Source of the DNA: Holtiella sp036655075
GTDB lineage: Bacteria; Bacillota; Clostridia; Lachnospirales; Cellulosilyticaceae
Reading direction: 5' to 3'
NCBI RefSeq assembly: GCF_036655075.1
Contig: NZ_JAVVQU010000046.1
Location: 1-20,029, forward strand
Length of the DNA stretch: 20,029 nt
The translations under genes and the position numbers were made by a program. Shown here piece by piece: positions 1 to 6,234 of this stretch. Numbering within the stretch: the first letter of the stretch is position 1; every line of letters begins with the position of its first letter. The notes beneath the pieces are model-generated. The model worked only from the letters and a program-made list of their open reading frames with translations. It did not search any database and had not been told where the DNA came from.

Positions 1-2
1 GT

Positions 3-152
3 TGTAACACCGGTTGTGGTTGTAATGCTGGTTGTGGTTGTAGCAGTCCTCAACCACAACCTAGAAGAAAGCACAAAAAATGTGAGGTCTGTACCTGTAG
101 TTCCTTCGGCTCACCATGTACAAACACAACCAACTGGGGTCGTTGCGAATAA
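3..152 (+). CDS. C-terminal part of a cysteine-rich protein (5' end outside window)
   Basis: Reading from base 3 gives an open frame of 49 residues ending at TAA (150-152). It begins CNTGCGCNAGCGCSSP and continues through a basic stretch (PRRKHKK) to a second Cys group (CEVCTC). Ten cysteines fall in 49 residues. The first 36 bases are two near-identical 18-base units coding CN(T/A)GCG. A terminator follows 13 bases after the stop. The overlapping frame-1 reading has no such composition and runs through that terminator, so I reject it. The function is unknown. Cys-rich spore coat or exosporium proteins, or metal-binding proteins, have similar composition, but nothing here decides between them. 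The gene starts before the window, so domain content upstream is unseen. Confidence 0.7.
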   Translation, partial: CNTGCGCNAGCGCSSPQPQPRRKHKKCEVCTCSSFGSPCTNTTNWGRCE

Positions 153-165
153 TTTTAGCCCAATT

Positions 166-193
166 AAAGAGGTTGCCCATGCAACCTCTTTTT
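166..193 (+). terminator. Rho-independent terminator after the Cys-rich gene
   Basis: A perfect 11-bp stem (166-176 with 181-191) closes a CCAT loop and runs into a T tract. It sits just after the stop codon at 152 and ends that transcription unit. Confidence 0.85.
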
Positions 194-208
194 ATATTCA
201 ACTTATAA

Positions 209-238
209 GCAATTCCTACTTACTCTTTTCATATACTA
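209..238 (+). promoter_or_regulatory. Possible sporulation-type (sigma-E/K-like) promoter
   Basis: CATATACTA at 230-238 fits the CATAnnnTA -10 pattern of mother-cell sporulation sigma factors. GCAATTC (209-215), 14 bases upstream, matches a sigma-E -35 only in part. No good sigma-A promoter is obvious between the terminator at 166-193 and the next gene. This is weak evidence on its own in AT-rich DNA. Confidence 0.25.
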
Positions 239-303
239 TATAGTAAGAAGTTTAAAACACACTCTTGTTATAAGAACTTTATTTCATGAAAGGAGCCTTT
301 AAT

Positions 304-633
304 ATGTTTAATAATCATATTAAAATTACTAATATATCTGATACCATGCTTAACAATGTGACTTTATACTTACCTGATATAAAACCTGACTTATCTAACT
401 TGATGGTCGTTCGTGAGCGAGGCAGCTTAAGTTTCGGACCTAATACAGAAAAAATTTGTCTAGGCAACCTATACCCTGAAGAAACAGCTTATCTTTACTA
501 TACCGTTAGCACACCTATACCCACATCTTCCTTATTTAAAAATCCACCTAAAATTGTATTTTTACCTGAAGGAGATGAAAAATCCTCTGAGAATATTCAT
601 GCTTTTTTATATTTCGAACAAATTGCTGAGTAA
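304..633 (+). CDS. DUF11-like small protein, function unknown
   Basis: A 109-residue protein. I chose ATG 304 because AAAGGAG (289-295) lies 8 bases before it; the upstream in-frame ATG at 286 overlaps that ribosome binding site. The sequence has the feel of a single DUF11/conserved-repeat beta domain: an early N.S...LNNV segment, a hydrophilic middle, then LGNLYPEETAYLYYTV, which resembles the 'lG.l.pG....y.v' core of that family. There is no signal peptide and no membrane segment, and only one cysteine (in KICLGN). It stands alone between a terminator and an AT-rich gap. DUF11-type domains are common in bacterial surface proteins, so a structural role is possible. Given the Cys-rich neighbours I suspect a spore-surface or cell-surface context, but that is inference. 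Confidence 0.65.
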   Translation: MFNNHIKITNISDTMLNNVTLYLPDIKPDLSNLMVVRERGSLSFGPNTEKICLGNLYPEETAYLYYTVSTPIPTSSLFKNPPKIVFLPEGDEKSSENIHAFLYFEQIAE

Positions 634-737
634 TTCTTAGAATTTTTATATTATATTTCATTGGGATAGTATAATTTTTATATAAAAAGTGAAAAATTTC
701 TTTATATTGTAGTTACATTTAATTATTCTGATTTTTA

Positions 738-746
738 TGTTATAAT
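738..746 (+). promoter_or_regulatory. Extended -10 promoter for the Usp-like gene
   Basis: TGTTATAAT at 738-746 is an exact extended -10 element. No convincing -35 lies 17 bp upstream (TTTAAT at 718-723). The start codon follows about 30 bases later. Confidence 0.55.
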
Positions 747-777
747 TGTTTTATACACTATCAAAGGAGAGATGTCT

Positions 778-1212
778 ATGAAAACTACTACTATTCTCTT
801 ACCTATTACCCACACTCTAGATACAGATCTAATCTACTTCACCAAGGCACTTGCCAAACAACACGGCGCTAAGCTTATTTGCTTGTATATCACCAGTCCT
901 CTTTCTCTTACTAACTGCTATACCTATCCAAGCTTACTGTACTCCATCGCCAACTTAAATGTAGACCTTGTTCAAATGGCTCAAGAAGACATGGTCAAAA
1001 GAATCAATGCCCTCCTGAATGACTGTGAGCACGAGACCCTCTGCCTTATCGGTCCAACAACCGATACTATTATCAGTGTTGCCAAACAAAAAGAGGTAGA
1101 CCTCATTGTTATTCCTAAACAAAAAGAAAGTACACATAGTAAGTTTGTCATCTCACCCAAAGATAAATTACAGAAGAAGTGCCAAATTAATGTTATTGAG
1201 TACACTAAGTAA
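778..1212 (+). CDS. Degenerate universal stress protein (UspA-like)
   Basis: A 144-residue protein starting at ATG 778, 8 bases after AAAGGAG (763-769). The ATG at 772 is only 2 bases from that site. The N-terminus (KTTTILLPITHTLDTD) resembles the first strand and turn of UspA folds, followed by an ALAKQHGAKLICLYIT helix-strand unit. Near the end, ISVAKQKEVDLIVIPK matches the usual 'ia..A.....DLIVmG' segment. The usual ATP-binding G-2x-G-9x-G(S/T) motif is absent: the tail carries lysines and serines there instead. It is therefore probably a non-nucleotide-binding member, or a diverged relative. UspA proteins are soluble and usually act in stress survival; the partner is unknown. It is monocistronic, with its own extended -10 promoter. 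Confidence 0.6.
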   Translation: MKTTTILLPITHTLDTDLIYFTKALAKQHGAKLICLYITSPLSLTNCYTYPSLLYSIANLNVDLVQMAQEDMVKRINALLNDCEHETLCLIGPTTDTIISVAKQKEVDLIVIPKQKESTHSKFVISPKDKLQKKCQINVIEYTK

Positions 1213-1224
1213 ACTTGCTATAAT
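1196..1224 (+). promoter_or_regulatory. Sigma-A promoter before the TtcA-like remnant
   Basis: TTGAGT (1196-1201), a 17-bp spacer and TATAAT (1219-1224) form a near-consensus promoter. A TG at 1216-1217 makes the -10 extended. The -35 overlaps the last codons of the preceding gene. Confidence 0.7.
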
Positions 1225-1257
1225 AAGGCTTAAAAGATTATTTATTGAGGTGAAATA

Positions 1258-1605
1258 GTGGAAATCAAGCCTTTATCCGAAATTGAACGTAGTATCTTGA
1301 AGAACTATAGAAAATATATATGGTCTCCTTTCATCAAAGCAGTCAAAGACTATAAGCTCATTGAAGAAGGAGATACCATTGCAGTTGCTATTTCAGGTGG
1401 TAAAGATAGTCTCTTATTGGCGAAGCTGTTCCAAATGCTTGCACGTCATACAGATACTCCCTTTACCCCTATTTTTATTTCTATGGACCCAGGCTTCAAT
1501 GCCGAGAACAAAGCTAACCTTATTGCTAACTGCAAACACTTAGACATTCCTGTACATTTTTATGACTCCATATTACTTCTTTATAAAAATAAATTAAATA
1601 TATAG
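1258..1605 (+). pseudogene. Truncated TtcA-like PP-loop ATPase (tRNA 2-thiolation family)
   Basis: A 115-residue reading frame from GTG 1258, with TTGAGGTGA just upstream. It matches the N-terminal third of the TtcA family: the lead-in SEIERSILKNYRKYIWSPFIKAV, then the PP-loop AVAISGGKDSLLLAKL at about residues 42-57, then a Rossmann segment ending LDIPVHFYDS. Family members run to about 280-300 residues and carry a CxxC pair involved in iron-sulfur binding; both cysteines and the rest of the enzyme are missing. After YDS the frame gives only ILLLYKNKLNI and stops, and no other frame down to 1675 resumes the homology. It keeps a good promoter and ribosome site, so it may be transcribed, but it is unlikely to modify tRNA. 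It could be a real deletion or an assembly fault near the scaffold gap. Confidence 0.65.
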
Positions 1606-1626
1606 TGCCACTTTATAATTAAGCCT

Positions 1627-1635
1627 CATACAATA
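1627..1635 (+). promoter_or_regulatory. Sigma-E-like -10 element before a Cys-rich gene
   Basis: CATACAATA at 1627-1635 matches both the sigma-E -10 (CATACAmT) and the general CATAnnnTA pattern. The matching -35 region (about 1605-1612) is poor. A sigma-A-like TATAAT at 1614-1619 (within CTTTATAATT) offers an alternative. The next start codon is at 1675. Confidence 0.3.
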
Positions 1636-1674
1636 TATTAACACTGATCAAATTGAGTGAGATGGAGGCGTATT

Positions 1675-2234
1675 ATGACAGCAAAATCTTCTTGTACCAA
1701 GTATTCAGTTCAAGATTGTTGTGGGAAATGTGGCACTTATTGTTGCGCACTCTGCCCAACAAGTGTTTGCAACTGTACCCCTTGTGGAAAATCAGGTCTT
1801 ATCACAGCTTTGAAATGGCTAGATTATCATGATATTAAAGTTACTGTGTATAACCTTAATCAAAGTACTAAAGGATCTATTAATACTGTTGGCGAATATA
1901 TTGTAGAGCTTCAAATATCAGACAATGTCAAAGAAAACATTTCATTATGTGCACTGACACGTATTACTTTTTCTACGACTATCCCTGTAGTAGATACACT
2001 TCTTGTACCACCCTATCCATTATGTAGTGTAGATGCTACCCAATGCAACTGTGATGAGGCTATCCGAAAACTATTTGACCCANNNNNNNNNNNNNNNNNN
2101 NNNNNNNNNNNNNNNNNNNNNNNNNNNNNNNNNNNNNNNNNNNNNNNNNNNNNNNNNNNNNNNNNNNNNNNNNNNNNNNNNNGGGAGACTATGAAATTAT
2201 ACCCTATGACTCCATATTCCGCTTAGTCTATTAG
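1675..2234 (+). CDS. Cysteine-rich protein interrupted by an assembly gap
   Basis: The start is ATG 1675, 6 bases after GGAGG; an in-frame ATG at 1657 precedes that site and is not used. The first 37 residues hold ten cysteines (C7, C15, C16, C19, C23, C24, C27, C32, C34, C37), including CCGKCGTYCCALC. A beta-rich region follows (DIKVTVYNLN, EYIVELQIS, LTRITFSTTIPVVDTLLVP), then another Cys group (CSVDATQCNC). Coding is seen to 2082, where 100 N begin. After the gap two frames are open: one ends at 2226 (...MTPYSA), the other at 2234 (GDYEIIPYDSIFRLVY). I prefer the second as more protein-like, but the gap length is unknown, so neither is proven, and the two sides may even belong to different genes. 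There is no signal peptide. Function is unknown; a cross-linked spore-surface or metal-binding role is a guess. Confidence 0.55.
2083..2182. other. Assembly gap (100 N)
   Basis: Exactly 100 N, the usual placeholder for a join of unknown length. It falls inside a Cys-rich gene, so reading frames across it are arbitrary. Confidence 0.98.
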
Positions 2235-2321
2235 CCTTTGAATTGCATCGTTAGCTACAATCTGTCTCTTTTAGCCTTATGGCGCTAACCACTCCATTAT
2301 GCAAAACTGAGGGATTGTTAC

Positions 2322-2342
2322 TATAAAATTAGGGATATCCCT
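2322..2342 (+). promoter_or_regulatory. -10-like TATAAA with an adjoining 12-bp palindrome
   Basis: TATAAA (2322-2327) is followed by the perfect palindrome AGGGATATCCCT (2331-2342), which would lie at the transcription start of the next gene. It could be an operator. The remaining sequence between the gap and 2374 shows nothing else I can name. Confidence 0.3.
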
Positions 2343-2373
2343 ACCCAAAACAAAATAAATAGGAGGTAATACC

Positions 2374-2586
2374 ATGTTACAAGCAAAAACATTCTGTATC
2401 TGTACATGTGCTGACCTACAAGCACTTCTTACCGAGTTCTTACTATCAATTCAAAATCCTAAAGTATGCATCCAGATTGACTCCATCACCACTGTTGGAT
2501 GCGCCTGCGCGTGTCGCAAACAACTCGTGGTCTTATTCTACAGAGTATTAGCTAACGAATGCCCACCCACCCCAATAGTACCTTAA
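2374..2586 (+). CDS. Small protein with two CxCxC clusters, function unknown
   Basis: A 70-residue protein with a strong ribosome site (AGGAGG, 2361-2366) 7 bases before ATG 2374. Two CxCxC clusters stand out: CICTC (residues 8-12) and CACAC (43-47), with single cysteines at 32 and 63. Between them lies an amphipathic stretch (DLQALLTEFLLSIQ) and a beta-like segment (VCIQIDSITTVG). After the second cluster comes a hydrophobic strand (QLVVLFYRVL) and a Pro-rich end. No signal peptide is evident. I do not recognise the family. Paired CxCxC sites suggest metal or iron-sulfur binding, or disulfide cross-linking. It follows another Cys-rich gene on the same strand and is closed by a terminator, so it may be the last gene of a related group. 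Confidence 0.65.
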   Translation: MLQAKTFCICTCADLQALLTEFLLSIQNPKVCIQIDSITTVGCACACRKQLVVLFYRVLANECPPTPIVP

Positions 2587-2651
2587 ATTAAAGCACTCTA
2601 AAATCAGCTAAAGCCTTAAAAATGAACTATTCTCTTTTCATTCTGCAAAAC

Positions 2652-2686
2652 AAAAAAATCCTAGAGATTCTCCCTAGGATTTTTTT
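2652..2686. terminator. Bidirectional terminator
   Basis: A 13-bp stem pairs 2652-2664 with 2674-2686 (seven A, ATCCTAG core, seven T). It serves the converging small Cys-rich gene (+) and the alcohol dehydrogenase gene (-), whose stop is at 2694. Confidence 0.9.
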
Positions 2687-2693
2687 AGTTCAA

Positions 2694-3800
2694 TTAAATA
2701 TCTTTGACTAGTAGTAAACTTCCTGCATAAATTTTGTATACCTCTTCAAACCCTATCACTTCTGGATGATTTTGAAGTTTAGCTTTGTTAGCACACATCT
2801 CTTCGGTATATTGTTTAAGCTCTGATTCTGTTACTTGGATGTTGGTGAAGCAAAGAGCTGTTAAGATTTTTTCTAATTCTTCGTGAGACTTCACACCTAT
2901 AAGCTTGTGTAGCTTTTGCACTTTAGCTTGGTCTTTAAAGCATCTGAGGTATTCCACATAAAGCGTACCGTTGGCAAGGCCATGAGGTACGCCTTTGTGA
3001 TAAGTAAGGGCATAACCCATACCATGTGGCAAGCTGGTTCCTGTTTGAGCAATGGCCATTCCACCATACATAGATGCCATCATCAAGTCTTTGCGACTTT
3101 GGTAAGTAAAGAATCCACCCAGAAGATTGTCTACACACTCTCCCCAGTAAGCTAAGCCTTTTTCTACAAACACTTCGCTCATCGGGTTACTTCGCACATT
3201 CAAATAGCTCTCCACCAAATGACTTAACGCATCAACTGCTGTTTGAATCGTAATATCACTTGGCATATCCATCATGTATTTGGCATCTAAAAATGCAATG
3301 TGTGGAAATACTGTATGCCCGATATTCTTCTTTGTTTGGGCTTTGTGATCTGTGACGATAGCATATTGAGTGACCTCTGTGCCTGTCCCTGCTGTAGTTG
3401 GTACGGCTACAACGGGTACTGCATCTAGGCTTTTCCCAATAAGTGTATCCCCAGTAAGCTTTGTATGCTTGAGCATTACTGCAATCGCTTTTGCTGCATC
3501 TATAGGAGAGCCACCACCTATACCAATGACAAAATCAACACCCGCACTCTTGCCAAAGTCCCTTGCCTTTTCTACAGTTTCCAAGGATGGATTTTCCTCT
3601 ATTTGGTCAAAGCGTACATAGTCAATTTGTTCTTTGCGCAACGCAGCTTCCACATCACGCTCTGAACCATTGAGCTTAGCTGAGCGTCTGCCTGTTACAA
3701 TAAGTGCTTTTGTACCCATTCCTTGTAACAAGTGACTATTAGCTTCTATACAATTTTCACCTATTATTACTTTGGTAGGCATATAAAATGAACTTTTCAT
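2694..3800 (-). CDS. Iron-containing alcohol dehydrogenase
   Basis: A 368-residue cytoplasmic enzyme of the group III (iron-activated) alcohol dehydrogenase family, which interconverts alcohols and aldehydes with NAD(P). I start at 3800: AGAGG lies 6 bases upstream, while the Met at 3806 abuts that site. From this Met, the dinucleotide-binding GGGSPID is at about 95-101 and PTTAGTGTE at about 134-142. The metal ligands are D190, H194 (DALSH), H259 (LPHG) and H273 (VPHG), with spacing as in FucO-type enzymes, so it looks active. Family length is 370-390, so the gene is complete. Substrate cannot be read from sequence; butanol, 1,3-propanediol or lactaldehyde types are all possible. It has its own promoter and a terminator shared with the convergent gene. 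Confidence 0.9.
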   Translation of the reverse strand: MKSSFYMPTKVIIGENCIEANSHLLQGMGTKALIVTGRRSAKLNGSERDVEAALRKEQIDYVRFDQIEENPSLETVEKARDFGKSAGVDFVIGIGGGSPIDAAKAIAVMLKHTKLTGDTLIGKSLDAVPVVAVPTTAGTGTEVTQYAIVTDHKAQTKKNIGHTVFPHIAFLDAKYMMDMPSDITIQTAVDALSHLVESYLNVRSNPMSEVFVEKGLAYWGECVDNLLGGFFTYQSRKDLMMASMYGGMAIAQTGTSLPHGMGYALTYHKGVPHGLANGTLYVEYLRCFKDQAKVQKLHKLIGVKSHEELEKILTALCFTNIQVTESELKQYTEEMCANKAKLQNHPEVIGFEEVYKIYAGSLLLVKDI

Positions 3801-3828
3801 TCTCATCCTCTTTTCTTATTAATATGAA

Positions 3829-3886
3829 TAGCATCATGCTACACGGTTATATATTTTAATATACTCCCATTTTATATGTGATTCAA
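3829..3886 (-). promoter_or_regulatory. Sigma-A promoter and 5'-leader palindrome for the alcohol dehydrogenase gene
   Basis: On the minus strand TTGAAT (3881-3886), 17 bp, then TATATT (3858-3863) make a good promoter. The leader holds a perfect 13-bp palindrome, TAGCATCATGCTA (3829-3841), about 10 bases after the expected start of transcription and 29 bases before the start codon. It is a candidate repressor site. Confidence 0.6.
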
Positions 3887-3917
3887 TTTTACCTTTAATA
3901 CACTTGATTTCTAAGTC

Positions 3918-4286
3918 TTAATACAATCTAATCCCCACTAACGCACAGCCTTCTAGAACTACTACTTGATTTTGGTTCAAAAAAGCAATAATCTTTTCAC
4001 TCCCTGCACCCGGCTGAATCAATACATACTTGATACCCATCTCTATGATTTCCTTGATGTAATCGAGTCCATCCACTGGATTGATACATAAATCTACTAC
4101 GTCTATTTCCCCTTTAATATCCTTTAAGCTCTTGTAAGTAAATCCTGTCCCTTGAGGATGTACACTGTATACTTTGTAACCCTTCTCCTTCAACTCATTA
4201 CGGATTTGGTTCGCATACTTAAGTGGATTATCTACATCCCCTATTACAACCCAATTTTTCAACTTCATAAAGTCCCTTAAATGCAT
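3918..4286 (-). CDS. CoA-binding domain protein (CoA_binding_2/YccU-like)
   Basis: A 122-residue soluble protein with a single Rossmann-type CoA-binding domain. Early WVVIGDVDNPLKYANQI matches the nucleotide-binding first turn, GYKVYSVHPQ the second strand, and DLCINPVDGLDYIKEIIEMGIKYVLIQPGAGSE the later strand-helix units of this family. Two starts are possible: ATG 4286 (AGGAG 6 bases upstream) and ATG 4268 (AAGGGA 5 bases upstream). I keep the longer one, with low certainty. Small stand-alone proteins of this type bind CoA, but their cellular role is not settled. It begins 15 bp after the DUF1294 gene and is probably co-transcribed from the promoter at 4602-4630. Confidence 0.85.
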   Translation of the reverse strand: MHLRDFMKLKNWVVIGDVDNPLKYANQIRNELKEKGYKVYSVHPQGTGFTYKSLKDIKGEIDVVDLCINPVDGLDYIKEIIEMGIKYVLIQPGAGSEKIIAFLNQNQVVVLEGCALVGIRLY

Positions 4287-4301
4287 GGTATGCTCCTATC
4301 T

Positions 4302-4562
4302 CTATTTCATAACAAGCACAAGTATGATGATTTGTAGTCCTAAAATGGTAGGCATTCCCCATTTGAAGTACCAATGCTTGGTCTTGTGTCTAAATGTCTC
4401 CATCCCCAATGTTGTCCCCAAACTTCCACCAACTAATGCAACCAGGAAAAGTGTTTTCTCTGGAATACGATATTTTTTCTTTATTGCACGTTTTTTATCA
4501 CTATACATGACGATAAAACCTACAAAATTGATTGCCAGTAAATAAATTAATAAATACTTCAC
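4302..4562 (-). CDS. DUF1294 small membrane protein
   Basis: An 86-residue protein starting at GTG 4562, 5 bases after AAAGGAGG. Hydrophobic segments occur at about 1-19, 39-54 and 69-85. The middle bears the DUF1294 signature: RIPEKTLFLVALVGGSLG followed by a conserved FRHKTKH. The family is widespread in bacteria and of unknown function; some members are fused to cold-shock domains, but not this one. The length is normal for the domain. It is the first gene of a two-gene unit with the CoA-binding protein, and a sigma-A promoter lies about 40 bp upstream. Confidence 0.85.
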   Translation of the reverse strand: MKYLLIYLLAINFVGFIVMYSDKKRAIKKKYRIPEKTLFLVALVGGSLGTTLGMETFRHKTKHWYFKWGMPTILGLQIIILVLVMK

Positions 4563-4601
4563 TTTTTCCTCCTTTGAAGTTTGTTTGACTTGCTTACTGT
4601 T

Positions 4602-4630
4602 ATTGTAGTGAATTTTTACACTTTAATCAA
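4602..4630 (-). promoter_or_regulatory. Sigma-A promoter for the DUF1294 unit
   Basis: Minus strand TTGATT (4625-4630), a 17-bp spacer, TACAAT (4602-4607). The spacer contains AGTG-N8-CACT, an inverted repeat that could hold a regulator. Confidence 0.6.
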
Positions 4631-4677
4631 TAGGGTCATAGGTTTCTTAGAAATCATCTGAACATTGTGCGCTCCAC

Positions 4678-4718
4678 AAAAAAGGTATGCTACCTCTTGA
4701 AATAGAGTGCAGCATACC
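4678..4718 (-). terminator. Terminator overlapping the end of the exporter gene
   Basis: GGTATGCT and AGCATACC (4684-4691 and 4711-4718) pair around a 19-base loop and lead into six T on the minus strand. One arm lies inside the last codons and the other covers the stop codon (4690-4692). Confidence 0.75.
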
Positions 4719-5700
4719 CCTTTTTATATTCTTCAAACTCTTCTTCTGTCAAACTTTCTCTAAAGCTTTGTTTGATTTCTAAGAAATGCTCAATATCGTT
4801 TAAGTACTGATAAAGCATGGCACGATTTTCAAATTCCTCACGGGTCTTAGGCAAACTAGATGCCCGAAAGACTTCTCTAAGCTTTGCAAGTTGCTCTAAA
4901 AGCATTTTGGCTGACCTTTCTCCATGTATACTTTCTGCAACTTCTTCTGTAAACCGTGCTACAACTTCTGTCTGCTCAAAGGTCATAAAGAACTTAGTAA
5001 AATGCTCATTCATATGGCGCATCACTTGAAACTGCTTGTTGCGCATAATGAAGTATTGACCAAAAGGAGAATGTTTGGTGAAGATATAATTATTCGCATA
5101 CCGAAACGCTGCCTCTTGTCCCTCTTCAATATAGCTTTCTAACACCTTTAGCATCACTTTATCCACTTGCAAACTTTCGTTTCGAAGTGCTTGTGTCATT
5201 TCAATAAAAATGTGATGCATAGTTTTTTCAATGTTATGCCTGCATTTCATAATATCTTTTTCCATACTTGGCATATAGAGATTAATCAAAAGGGCTACAA
5301 CAACCCCTACTACCACAAGCTCAACTTCATTAAACAATAAGGCCATCGTAATGTTGCCTTCACCTAAAAGATGAGTGACCAAAACTGCCGCTGGCACAAT
5401 GCCCTCTACCATATTTCCCTTTGCAGCAATAGGAATAAACAGAATTAAAAACACCCCAAAACTTAAGGGATAAAAGCCTATTCCATTAAACACAAGTGTA
5501 GCCAAAATAAGTGCCACAATACTGGCAATAAGACGCTTAATTGCCATTTCTACTGATTGCTTTTTCGTACTTTGAATGCTCAAAATAGTAATAACTGCTG
5601 CAGCTGAAGCATATTGAAGCCCCAGCCAATTAGCTATCATAAGCGTTATAACAGCACCTATGCCTGTCTTTAAGGTGCGTATACCAATAATTCTTTTAAT
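4690..5700 (-). CDS. Aromatic acid exporter family protein (ArAE/YqjA-like) with probable ATT start
   Basis: The first ATG (5640) leaves out a conserved region. Reading upstream in frame gives 20 more residues, IKRIIGIRTLKTGIGAVITL, which match the usual family opening (G.RT.KT..G). The frame is closed by the TAA of the preceding gene (5713-5715), and no ATG, GTG or TTG lies between. AAGGAGG sits 7 bases before ATT at 5698-5700, so ATT is the likely start, giving 336 residues. Several membrane helices fill the first 150 residues; the rest is a cytoplasmic, mostly helical, charged domain typical of the family. Such proteins are thought to export aromatic or organic acids. It is the third gene of an operon after two ChrA halves. 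A sequencing error (ATG to ATT) remains possible. Confidence 0.8.
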   Translation of the reverse strand: MKRIIGIRTLKTGIGAVITLMIANWLGLQYASAAAVITILSIQSTKKQSVEMAIKRLIASIVALILATLVFNGIGFYPLSFGVFLILFIPIAAKGNMVEGIVPAAVLVTHLLGEGNITMALLFNEVELVVVGVVVALLINLYMPSMEKDIMKCRHNIEKTMHHIFIEMTQALRNESLQVDKVMLKVLESYIEEGQEAAFRYANNYIFTKHSPFGQYFIMRNKQFQVMRHMNEHFTKFFMTFEQTEVVARFTEEVAESIHGERSAKMLLEQLAKLREVFRASSLPKTREEFENRAMLYQYLNDIEHFLEIKQSFRESLTEEEFEEYKKGYAALYFKR

Positions 5701-5712
5701 ACTGTTTCCTCC

Positions 5713-6234
5713 TTACAACTTCAAAACCACACCTACAAGTGCGCCTAAAGCAATATATACAATAGGGTGTTTCTTCCACTTGCTCATGACAAGTAAGAAA
5801 GCCCCACATACTACGACTGTTTCTAGGTTGACAATAGCCATCCTTGCCACGTTAAATCCTGCGGCACCAATAAGCCCTGCTACAACAGGTCGAATGCCAT
5901 AAAAACTATCTTGCACCCACTTTTGATCTTTAAACTTTGCAAAGAAATGGGCAATGATAATAATAATAATAACAGATGGTGTCACAAGACCTAGCACTGC
6001 TATCAAGCTTCCTAAAAGTCCCTCCACATGAAACCCAACATAAGTTGCTGCATTGACACCTATAGGACCTGGTGTAGACTCTGCAATAGCAATTAAATCA
6101 AGCAAATCAGCTGAAGTAATCCATCCATATTTATCAATAAGTTGCTCTAAAAAAGGTATGGTAGCCAATCCTCCACCTAATGCAAAAAGACCAATTCTAA
6201 AAAACTCAAAAAAGAGCTGCATATAGATTAACAT
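5713..6234 (-). CDS. chrA: Chromate transporter family, second short subunit
   Basis: A 173-residue membrane protein, one half of a paired short-chain CHR transporter. The N-terminal FFRIGLFALGGGLATIPFLE and the internal TPGPIGVNAATYVGF are the two family hallmarks. About five to six hydrophobic segments follow, with a long hydrophobic VIIIIIIAHFF. The paired halves are thought to insert in opposite orientations and act together; chromate or sulfate is the reported substrate for some members, but many Clostridia carry these without chromate exposure, so the real substrate is open. The start ATG follows directly on the stop of the upstream half (TAAATG), with AAGGGGG inside that gene as ribosome site, which argues for translational coupling. 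Confidence 0.9.
   Translation of the reverse strand: MLIYMQLFFEFFRIGLFALGGGLATIPFLEQLIDKYGWITSADLLDLIAIAESTPGPIGVNAATYVGFHVEGLLGSLIAVLGLVTPSVIIIIIIAHFFAKFKDQKWVQDSFYGIRPVVAGLIGAAGFNVARMAIVNLETVVVCGAFLLVMSKWKKHPIVYIALGALVGVVLKL

Noticed and set aside
16..243. Long open frame in frame 1 at the left edge
   Set aside because: It runs through a perfect terminator and has low-complexity valine runs; frame 3 gives the coherent Cys-rich protein instead.
631..650. AATTC-TTA-GAATT followed by T after the DUF11-like gene
   Set aside because: A five-bp AT-rich stem is too weak to call a terminator.
3370..3665. Plus-strand open frames inside the alcohol dehydrogenase gene
   Set aside because: Antisense shadows of a well-supported gene, without ribosome sites.
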